From assembly GCA_003254885.1 (NCBI GenBank), contig QANT01005376.1, forward strand, positions 1 to 22,500: a stretch of 22,500 nucleotides of DNA, in the 5' to 3' direction. Of this stretch, positions 13,001 to 20,297 are shown piece by piece. A program made the translations under genes and the position numbers. This DNA comes from Purshia tridentata. Taxonomy: Eukaryota; Streptophyta; Magnoliopsida; Rosales; Rosaceae. The notes beneath the pieces were generated by a model. It saw only the letters and a list, made by a program, of their open reading frames with translations. It had not been told where the DNA came from and searched no databases. Every line of letters begins with the position of its first letter. Position 1 is the first letter of the stretch.

Positions 13001-15839
13001 AACACATCCCGAACTGCTGCAAGTAAGCTGTCACGAGACGTACTTGCATAAACCTACAATACATCATAAACATCAGAAACACCACCCGAAAATAAACCAG
13101 TAATTCAAAATGAGGGTAACAAATGCTCACATGGATGGGGCAGCCATCGTTGAACTCAATTGCAAACATCTGGGGCTCCTCAGCAAATCGAACAAGAGTG
13201 TTTACTGAAGATAAAGGTCGAACAATAACAGCCTGCACACATCTAGTGACTATTCTCAACATTTGATATAATTCAAAGAAACATGCACTAAGAATTTATA
13301 CACAAGTAAAATTTGTAAAAGATTTTAGGGAAAATTTAGAAATCTATTTTCATAGACTCAAAATCTGTTATAAGACCCAATTCTAAGCTGCCAGCCCAGT
13401 GCCCTAACCTATGGGGAAATGATTAAATTCGAAATCTTTAACATAAAGGAAGCTTAATTCAAGACTATTGCCTTGAACTTCATGGCATCAACCTAAAGCC
13501 TATATAAATGCTTTAGTAAGTTCATCAGCTTACTTCATAGTTCTCTGGGCGTCTTTCAACAAGTGAAACTTTTGTAAGAATCAGTTGACGAGATACAGCA
13601 TCACCATCCTCCCCAAGTCCGCCTTTTGGGCCAACACTCAAACTCAACCCTGGAACATTTAGAGTTCCACGAGCAGCAGAACGCAACCTTGTCACTGACC
13701 AACCTCCGCATGGAGTTTCGTCAGCTCCAACTGCCTCTTTTGCTGCATTATACAGATAAAATATTAAATGAATAACTAAATAGACAACTTTATTGGAAAA
13801 CAAAGAGAACAATAAAAAATATAGCATTTATAATGAGCTACCCCTTCGCTTTATATACTCTGTTATAGTGAGAGATTGAGAAGTTTCCACGGCTAGTGAC
13901 AACCCAACCAAAGATTTTGCTGTTTTTGTCTGCAAAGAATTTTTTTATAATATAATTACTGATCCAATGGGCATATCCCAAAAAGAATTCAATGGGATAG
14001 AAGGGTTTTTGCATGGGGGCACTTCAGACATTAAAATTAACCTTACAGAAAATGAGCATTTACATAAATTTGTAAAAGAGTTGATAAATTAAACAGTTCA
14101 AGGTCAGCCATACCAAATTTGCAATGATAGCAGAATTTGTGGTTCCAGAAGCAGCTTGAAAAGCTTTAGATTTTCTTCCATATGAAGGACAAAGAACAAA
14201 ACCTCCATGTTCAATACCTTTCTTCCCGTAAGCATCAGAAAGAAAAATGATGGCAGGGGAATCAAAATCTCTGAAATCCAAGCACCAGCGAAGGTCTCCG
14301 CTTTTTAAATCAACAAGTTCAACCCCAACATAAGTAACTTTTAATTTCTGCACAAGCCATCATTTGTTAAAGAAAATCAGTTTAATAGTTACAAAGAGTA
14401 AAACAAACGAATCAGTCCCAATTGCTTTACAATCCAATAAATATTATTGACAGTGATGTGGAAGGTAGACATACATATTCTCACCAATTACAATATATAA
14501 ACAATGTATATATTTTGTCTCTGCCAATAGTGAAACTGATTTAAGAAAGCTCAAAAGTGCCAATTTAGTAGCTAAGTTTCTGTTTAGTTGTTTCATCAGG
14601 TTTTAATTGTTCATTGTCTGTGCAAATGTCTCCACGATGTCAGATAAAAAGAAACAAAACAGCGGATTAACATAATGAGTTGACAGGTTGACAATTGATT
14701 GGCTGATAAGATGAAGAGCCCTTTTGGCACTGCTTCTTAGGAAGCGCTTTTACAGGAAGCTTTTCTACTATTTCTACTAAGAAGCACATACAAAGTTTTA
14801 CAAAAATTCTAAGTGGTAATGCAAGGTGCTTTTCAGAAAAACCCTTCAAAAGTGCTTTTATGACCCATAAGCACTTTTATTTATTTTGCTTTTACTAATC
14901 TAAAATCAGGCCCGAAGTGTCTACCACCAAGAACAGCAAAGAAAACAGAGTTGAAAACACAGATTATCAGACTGTAACCTATGCAATTATAGCAATAAAC
15001 TGGAAGGGCAGAAAATTAACAGCAAAACAATACAATTCGCCTCTATGCTATGAAGGACACTTCTCCTATTGAACATTCAGCATGAGAGGCACTTTAATTC
15101 TCTTTCTAGATGATATGTTCAGTGTTTTACATTTATGAGTAACATGCATGCATGTTCCACAACTAGAATTCCTCAAACAGTGCCAGAGTTAAATACGATA
15201 CATATGTTCAAGTTCAATTTTTGGGTTTTATCCAAGTAATAACTACCATGACGAGCAACCCCATTTCCTAGAAACAGCAAGTGAATCTTTTACAAAAAAA
15301 TTCAGCTATTGCCTACTAAATCTTCTACTATCAAATTAGCACAGTAAAGTAACGGCATTTCATAAACACCAACAAGCATTTCATGAGGAGCAACTTACAA
15401 AAGGAACCCACTCGGCATTCCGGCGCCGGATATGAAGCACGGGAAACTCGGCAACAGCGCCCAACCTACTCCCCCTAATTCTATGCAACTCGGTCAGTAT
15501 ACTCGCCCTATACCTCGACGAGAACTTAATGTTCTTGAATTTGCCACGACCATCGGTCCGAACACTCAAATTGAACTCATTGGAGTTCTCGTCTCGGCCA
15601 ATAATCGGCGCAGCAGTATCGAAATCCGCAGCAACATCATATGAATTGGTGACGGCGAGCGTGTTGGGGTCCAAGGTGGTTATGGCGGCGCTGCAGATGC
15701 AGAGAATTCGCTTGTAGCGGCCGCGCCAGGAGTGCTTGATGACCAAGTAGCGGGCGAGGTACTCGGGCTCTTCGACGGGGGCAGGGCCAGAACGGGAATT
15801 TGAGGAAGAGGAGGAGGAGGAGTGATTAGAGTGGTCCAT
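2597..15839 (-). CDS. GRV2: GRV2 / RME-8 homolog, DnaJ-domain endosomal trafficking protein
   Basis: The coding exons, 5' to 3', are 15839-15399, 14347-14114, 13929-13842, 13742-13534, 13232-13131, 13053-12991, 12873-10633, 10366-10004, 9799-9659, 9554-9162, 9060-8566, 7847-7624, 7528-7184, 6970-6676, 6459-6001, 5913-5568, 5483-5140, 5025-4561, 4324-4200, 3893-3770, 3463-3395 and 2800-2597 (stop TAG). They total 7,770 nt, or 2,589 residues. All 21 introns are GT-AG and the phases agree. The N-terminal region is PH-like. Four IWN-type repeats have cores at about 930 (LIWN), 1411 (IIWT), 1879 (IIWN) and 2211 (LVWT). A GYF-like segment spans about 1181-1236, and a J domain with HPD at 1568-1570 follows. 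The length fits the plant family, about 2,550 residues in Arabidopsis GRV2/KAM2. Family knowledge: RME-8 proteins sit on endosomes, recruit Hsc70 through the J domain and support vacuolar sorting, amyloplast sedimentation and gravitropism. The start is the first in-frame ATG after an upstream stop. No frame damage is seen. Confidence 0.95.
3995..4027. repeat. (TG)16 microsatellite in GRV2 intron 19
   Basis: About sixteen perfect TG units lie in the intron between exons 19 and 20. An interrupted TTTTGTGTGTGTCC extends the tract to about 4040. It should vary in length between accessions. Confidence 0.9.
8566..9060 (-). other. GRV2: GRV2 exon 11, J domain
   Basis: The exon encodes residues 1426-1590. 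After an acidic linker the J domain runs from about 1550, with helix II KLKRQYRKLAMRY, the catalytic loop HPD at 1568-1570 and helix III EKFLAVQKAYERLQ. The HPD triad is the part that stimulates Hsp70 ATPase activity and is intact here. The J domain lies in the middle of the protein, which sets RME-8/GRV2 apart from ordinary DnaJ proteins. Confidence 0.92.
10004..10366 (-). other. GRV2: GRV2 exon 8, GYF-like domain
   Basis: The exon encodes residues 1127-1247. From about 1181 the segment EWMFTDKEGAQVGPV, then RFWSKKAIDWTTRCWASGM and DWKRL, has the tryptophan and G-P spacing of the GYF_2-type domain found in RME-8 proteins. GYF folds bind proline-rich peptides. I assign this from motif spacing only. 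Confidence 0.75.
10633..12873 (-). other. GRV2: GRV2 exon 7, large armadillo-like exon with first IWN repeat
   Basis: This single 2,241-nt exon encodes residues 380-1126. The first half is a helical, armadillo-like region. A proline-rich loop (LPPESPPLPPPSP) lies at about 489-501. Residues 754-904 form a Ser/Thr/Gln-rich, low-complexity linker that begins with a basic cluster (RRQRRLLQQRKGRAGKG, about 762-778). The first IWN repeat follows at about 930. The antisense strand has a 188-codon open frame at 12263-12829, which I treat as a shadow. Confidence 0.85.
14717..14885. repeat. Degenerate transposon-like repeat in GRV2 intron 1
   Basis: The 1,051-nt first intron (14348-15398) contains a stretch with repeated, partly inverted words built on GCTTTT and AAGCAC, such as GAAGCGCTTTTACAGGAAGC and AAGTGCTTTTATGACCC followed by AAGCACTTTT. 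It opens with GGCACTGCTTCTTAGGAAG. The pattern recalls decayed hAT-type miniature elements common in eudicot introns. I could not define clean terminal repeats or a target duplication, so the family is a guess. Confidence 0.35.
15399..15839 (-). other. GRV2: GRV2 exon 1, poly-Ser leader and PH-like start
   Basis: Exon 1 encodes residues 1-147. A Ser-rich stretch at about 6-15 comes from an AGG/AGT-type microsatellite on the plus strand. The PH-like region follows (EYLARYLVIKHSWRGRYKR at about 25-43), with basic and aromatic residues as in the membrane-binding N terminus of RME-8. The exon ends in phase 0 at a strong donor, TTT|GTAAGT. Confidence 0.85.
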
Positions 15840-15901
15840 AGTTGTGGTGGTGGGTGCTTGGGGTTTGGGGTTGCGATCAGATGCGTGGCGGCTCACGGAC
15901 T

Positions 15902-15943
15902 CTATGTGCGGGAGGTAGTGGAGGGTGTGAGTGCGAGGCGCAT
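15902..15943 (-). promoter_or_regulatory. Upstream ORF 1 in GRV2 leader (13 codons)
   Basis: ATG at 15943 starts a 13-codon frame that ends at TAG (15902-15904), 62 nt before the GRV2 ATG and in another frame. If transcription starts upstream of 15943, as the leader layout suggests, this uORF could reduce translation of GRV2. Its use is inferred. Confidence 0.45.
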
Positions 15944-16086
15944 TGTTCGGCCGGAGAAAAAACCAGAGTCCGACGCGGGCCTGAGCCGATGGCGCCGCGG
16001 CCGCCGCCTGAGACCGAGACTGTTTCGCCCCCAGCTCTGACGGTTATTTACGCGTGCTGCCACCGCAGCTTCCAGTTTTGATTCGA

Positions 16087-16122
16087 TCAAAGCCCTAAAC
16101 TAACTAAACCTTCTGATTGCAT
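16087..16122 (-). promoter_or_regulatory. Upstream ORF 2 in GRV2 leader (11 codons)
   Basis: ATG at 16122 opens an 11-codon frame closed by TGA at 16087-16089. It lies 5' of uORF 1, which begins 143 nt further downstream. Whether it is transcribed depends on the true start site. Confidence 0.35.
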
Positions 16123-16196
16123 CGTCTGAGAAGAGTTTGGGGAGCTGTGCGAGGGATTTCTGCGATCGCAAGCGAATGTTTGGATCGAAGAAGTGG

Positions 16197-16280
16197 AATT
16201 CAATTGAATGAAGAAAGAATTGAGTTTTCAGAGAAAGAGAGAGAACAGACAGCTGGGAGGGAGGGAGAAGAAAAGCTGTG
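16197..16280 (-). promoter_or_regulatory. Pyrimidine-rich leader or core promoter of GRV2
   Basis: On the minus strand this stretch is CT-rich (TTCTTCTCCCTCCCTCCC and CTCTCTCTTTCTCTG). Such Y patches are common around plant transcription starts. No TATA box is evident just upstream, so I infer a TATA-less promoter with the start near 16280 and a leader of roughly 400 nt. Confidence 0.35.
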
Positions 16281-16344
16281 CTTCGCTGTGTCTGGTAATG
16301 GTATCATACTGTCAAACCACGTCCGGCTGGGGCTTTCACAATCA

Positions 16345-16386
16345 GTTACCGTCACATGACGGTGACCTAGCTTCGATGACGTGGCA
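16345..16386. promoter_or_regulatory. bZIP-type sites: ACCGTCA palindrome and TGACGTGGCA
   Basis: ACCGTCA (16348-16354) and TGACGGT (16357-16363) form a near-perfect palindrome with a two-base spacer. Fourteen bases on, 16377-16386 reads TGACGTGGCA, an ACGT-core element of the bZIP type. All lie about 510-550 bp upstream of the GRV2 ATG. The factor is inferred from the motif only. Confidence 0.4.
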
Positions 16387-16452
16387 GATGATAAGACCGT
16401 ACTCAACTTTTTTACTTGCCTACGCTGTCGTTATGACGGAGGGACTTCCGTT

Positions 16453-16620
16453 AGGACTTACGGTTACGAGTAGTAATTTTATTTTATTTCCAGTTAGTAA
16501 TTCGTTTTTCGCTTCGATTAGGACTTCCGAGTAGTAATTCGTTTTTCGCTTCTGATAGTTCTTACCGTCTTACGAGTAATAATTCGGTCTTTACTTTAAT
16601 TAGGAGCAGTAATTCTCTTC
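16453..16620. repeat. Short degenerate direct repeats upstream of GRV2
   Basis: The 21-mer TAGTAATTCGTTTTTCGCTTC occurs at 16495 and again at 16532, a 37-bp period. Related words (ACGAGTAGTAATTTT near 16467, ACGAGTAATAATTCGG near 16574, GAGCAGTAATTCTCTTC near 16604) and two copies of TAGGACTTMCG (about 16452, 16519) show an older array of at least four units. Confidence 0.6.
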
Positions 16621-17404
16621 ATTTTTTTGCTTTTATCTGGGCTTTCATCTCTTTTCTTGAGATTTTTTTGGTGCCAGCTATTTGGACTTAATTTTTCATC
16701 AGTGACCCTAAAACACTCATTTATATCCAGCATTAGTAGCTCCAATTTTTTTGTTAGTAATCCGAACACACTTTGATAAAGTACCAAGTTTTTAATTTCA
16801 GTTATCTCCATTTTACCTTTTTTTTTCCTTTTTCTATTAATTATATTTTCAATGGTTAAAATTGAAAGCTTGATATCAAAACGGGTACTAAACTAGATAA
16901 GAACTCTATTCTCCTATATTTCCAAGTAAGCATTTATGAATCAATCTGTGCTTGTGACTTCAAAGAAGTTATTAGGATGATTAGCGAGGTATTAGGGATC
17001 TACTGGGATAATCATCTTTTCCATTTTTACCGATGGGAAATGGCTCAATAGTCAATAGTCAACAGGAAATGAATGAAGTGATAATTGATACTTGATTTAT
17101 TTTCTTAATTTGGACGTTAAGTAATAAAGCGATTAAAGTCAAGAGCAAAATAAATTGATCAACACACTTTGTGGTCTTCATTGTAATGACTAATGAATTT
17201 GTATGCTTTGTAAGAGAACTACATAAGAGTAATCCATGATGGTAGAGACGACTAAAACTCCCAAATGCAAGCAGTTATGCTGTACATGTATGGCAAAAAA
17301 GAAACTCAGCATCTGAGGACCTACTTCATACAACCACACCACCATTTATGCATGCAATCTCTCTCTCTCTCTCTCTCGCCATCTATCTTTGTCTATATAT
17401 AACT
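16621..17404. other. Intergenic region between GRV2 promoter and CID gene
   Basis: This is AT-rich sequence with no supported gene. Its right part should be the 3' UTR of the CID gene, which includes a (TC)10 run. I see no further structured element. Confidence 0.5.
17358..17377. repeat. (TC)10 microsatellite
   Basis: Ten TC units lie just 3' of the CID gene stop codon and are likely transcribed as a GA-rich 3' UTR tract. Confidence 0.85.
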
Positions 17405-18164
17405 TCATTCTGATGCATCACCAGTATCCAAGCAGACTGAAACAGATTTAGAAGCAACAACAGGGCAGCACTGCAGAATTTAAAATAATCAACACAGAGA
17501 AAAAAGGGTAAAAATGTGCTGAAAGCAATTCATCTATAGTGTCAAAAGACTGAGAACACAAACTCTAATGAGCTAGCATCTGCCAAATTTTATATGCTTA
17601 AAAGAGTGACAACAATGACCATCATCCTAGCAATTTATCAAAGCAATCCATAAGAAGCAAGGCTACAACAAAGTTATAACATAACTGGTACCACTGCACC
17701 TATAACAATTAACAACATTAGAGGTAATATAATTAATTACCTGCAGAAAACTGTATCTATAAAGTTCGTACCTCCAGTTCAGTTACCATATAAATCGCAG
17801 CTTCCAAGTCACCATCATTAGCAGAGTAAACATCAGCAAGGAACTGTTCTGATATGTTGGGAAACATGATTGTCAGATAAGCCACATCTATCTCAGAATC
17901 TTCATCCATGTACTGAACTTCAGCCTGATCGCTTGTAATCTGTGAATCACTCTTTCCCAGACGATTGTCAATGAGAAGAGCCCCAATTTCATGGATGCTA
18001 AAATCAGAAGAAGCTTCGCCTTGTAAATAGTGCTGTTCAGTCCCACTGTGGCCTTGAGAAGGAGAACTGAACAGAGCAGTTTGATTGTTAGCCTCCTCTT
18101 CTCTCTTGTTCAATGGTATGTATGCTGCTGCATTGGGATTCAAGGATGACATGGATGGATTCAT
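17405..18164 (-). CDS. PABP-interacting CID protein with PAM2 motif and CUE domain (CID5/CID6-like)
   Basis: The main coding exon is 18164-17772 (131 codons). It ends GAG|GTACGA. The likely last exon is 17470-17405 (acceptor TTCTGCAG, 21 codons and TGA), which gives a 152-residue protein. Residues 6-18 (SSLNPNAAAYIPL) match the PAM2 motif that binds the MLLE domain of poly(A)-binding protein; the usual Phe is Tyr15. Residues 91-131 form a CUE-type ubiquitin-binding domain, with MFP at 100-102 and the acidic DGDLEAAI segment near its end. Together these mark the small CTC-interacting-domain proteins of the Arabidopsis CID5/CID6 type, which link PABP to ubiquitin signals. No Smr domain is present, so it is not CID7. 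The ATG is preceded by an acceptor-like TTAAG, so the first exons are probably non-coding. The last exon is the least certain part because a second acceptor lies inside it. Confidence 0.8.
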
Positions 18165-18762
18165 TTTCTTAATTCACAAATTATAGAGAAGCAAAAGCCC
18201 AGTCAGTAACCAGAAAAACTGAAATTATAAATGAAAATAGGTATCACATGGCAATATATAAGGATGAAACAGATGCACTAACAAAGAATTTCTAGTGAAT
18301 TGGGACATATCACACATGCAAGAAGAAGAGTCTTTTACAACATCATATTAAATAAGCCTAGGCCTACATATGGTGATATATTTCCAAAAACTCTATTTGG
18401 TACCTATTTTTAAGTTATGGGTAGAAAATCCTGTTGTGGTTTTTTCTTATTTTTTCTTGAACAAATTGCTAGCTAGAGAAAAAACAGATGATAAGAGTAG
18501 AAGGTGAGGATCTATATACAACATTGGCAATAACTTATGAATGAGTACGCATATAGCTTTCAAGTTCTTGTTCTTTAATTTATGAAAGTGGAGTTTAGAA
18601 GAGTACTGGTGATTTAAGCAAGGTATCTCAAAGAGCTTCTACATTCGTACAGACAGCAAGAAAAGGACTAACAAAATTTATAATAGAGAAATAAGTAGAC
18701 ACATACTAATAATTTCTACAAATTGCTTATAAAGTTGTGATCTCAACCTATGATTTATTTTT

Positions 18763-19141
18763 GACTTTTGTACGCAAATACCACCTGGACTCTAAGGGGT
18801 GTGCTCTCATACCACCCAAACTTTTTTTTTTTACCATTTACTACATGAAATTATCAATATGTGCCAATGTGACACCTATAGTCAATTTTTCAATTAAATC
18901 ATTAACTTTTTTCTCAAATTTCCAAATTTGCCCTTAAAAAATTTTTGTTTTTCTTAATTACACTTGAAGGCAAATTCAGAAATTTGAAAAAAAAATTGAT
19001 GATTTAACAGAAAAATTGATTGTAGGTGCCACATTGGCACATATTGATAATTTCATGTGGTAAATAGTATAAAAAAAAAAAGTTTGGGTGGTACAGGAGC
19101 AAACCCCTTATAGTTCAGGTAGTATTTACGTAAAAAAACCC
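18763..19141. mobile_element. 379-bp foldback MITE, Mutator-like
   Basis: Two arms of about 175 bp are inverted copies of each other, roughly 85% identical by eye; for example CCACCCAAACTTTTTTTTTT and ACATGAAATTATCAATATG occur in both arms in opposite orientation. The element is flanked by identical nine-base direct repeats TTTATTTTT at 18754-18762 and 19142-19150, the target-duplication length of Mutator-like elements. It encodes nothing and must have been mobilised by another element's transposase. It lies in the inferred 5'UTR intron of the CID gene. The duplication is T-rich, so the exact ends are less certain than the inverted repeat. Confidence 0.8.
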
Positions 19142-19352
19142 TTTATTTTTTGTTGAGAAAAAAGAAAAAGAAAAATCACAAAGAAAATACATGAAAACGT
19201 CGAATCTTAACCACGTGATGAACGAAAATGTCTATTCTAATTAAAGCACCTGCAAACAGAAAGTGATGGAAGAAAATAATAGAGAATACCATAGCAATAA
19301 GTGAAGCATCAAAACTGAAATAACATAATCAATATTCGCAAGAAACACTAAC

Positions 19353-19453
19353 CTCCTATTTGCTTGTTGAGAAAATCTGGGAAAAGAAAGTTGTGAAAAC
19401 TTGTCCAAGCTTGTCCAAATTTGAGTCTTTAGTTGAGAAAGAGAAGTTTGTTG
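19353..19453 (-). other. Probable second 5'UTR exon of the CID gene
   Basis: On the minus strand an acceptor (CTTGGAATGTAG) precedes this segment and a donor (GGAG|GTTAGT) follows it. It would join to the coding exon near 18167. It is non-coding by this model, and the intron between is about 1.2 kb and carries the MITE. Confidence 0.4.
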
Positions 19454-19545
19454 CTACATTCCAAGAAAAAAAAAAGGTATGAGTTTCACTTCCTTTTCCT
19501 ACGGTTTCTCATCAACCAAACTGTGCGTTAAGAAGAAATTAATAC

Positions 19546-19700
19546 CTGGTTCGAATTTGGAAATTGCAAGAAAGTCGTACGGATATTGAGAGAACTGAAT
19601 GAGTTCGATGAGAACCGTTCGAGTGAAACGGTTAAAGTCGATTTACGCTATGAAAAAGAGCAAGGTCAAAAAGGAGAGAGCTTTGCGAAAAATAGAGATT
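19546..19700 (-). other. Probable first 5'UTR exon of the CID gene
   Basis: The segment ends in a good donor, ACCAG|GTATTA, at 19546. It begins a plausible distance below the TATA box at 19718. The upper boundary is approximate. Confidence 0.4.
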
Positions 19701-19717
19701 TTAATTGTCAATCATGC

Positions 19718-19725
19718 ATTATATA
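19718..19725 (-). promoter_or_regulatory. TATA box of the CID gene
   Basis: The minus strand reads AAGTATATAATGC, a good TATA match. It would place the transcription start near 19690, at the head of the inferred first leader exon. Confidence 0.5.
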
Positions 19726-20267
19726 CTTGGGTGGCCTAGAATTACAATAATGGCACCAACTATTAATTTTTTTTTTTTTTTCATGTAGAACCATTCTCTA
19801 AACCATTTATTTGCACAACAATATTATTATATTATGTGCAACATCAATTGGTAGGCATTCCTAAAACTACTCATAAATTTTATTTTATTTTTTTATCTGG
19901 CAACTCATAAGTTCATAACAGAATTAATATAAGGAATCTAGAAATTATCAATAATTTTTTAGTTACAAAATTTGTAATATATACCATATACGTGACAAAA
20001 TAAATGAATTCGGCGTGAGTTTTATTTCAATAAATGATACGAGGTCACATTATAATAAGATTTGGTAACAAATTATATTGTCTACATATTTATTTGTATC
20101 CTTAATAATCAATTTGTTGGTTGAAATTGGTGATGGAACGCACACACACTTGGTTAATTTTTCTTTTTAATGAAAGAGACTGTCAAATTCTTATTTATAT
20201 ATAGGTAGCTCACATATAGTTGGATGACAGGTACCCAAGCAGAAGGACCCATAAATTAATCATGAAT
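19726..20267. other. Intergenic region between CID promoter and BAHD 3' end
   Basis: The sequence is very AT-rich with a poly-T run near 19768-19781. I see no gene, RNA or clear repeat. Part of it is upstream promoter of the CID gene and part the 3' flank of the acyltransferase. Confidence 0.5.
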
Positions 20268-20273
20268 TTTATT
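20268..20273 (-). terminator. Candidate polyadenylation signal of the BAHD gene
   Basis: The minus strand carries AATAAA 24 nt past the BAHD stop codon. It is the nearest canonical hexamer and would imply a short 3' UTR. Other AT-rich words near 20190-20200 could be used instead. Confidence 0.35.
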
Positions 20274-20297
20274 ATCATCATTAATGTGTAGCTTCTA

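Noticed and set aside
15842..16359. Several GC-rich short frames on both strands around the GRV2 leader
   Set aside because: They are low-complexity frames in a GC-rich leader, and none has homology I can recognise. Only the two ATG-started minus uORFs were kept.
18737..18937. 66-codon plus-strand frame
   Set aside because: It falls mostly within the left arm of the foldback MITE and has no protein-like features.
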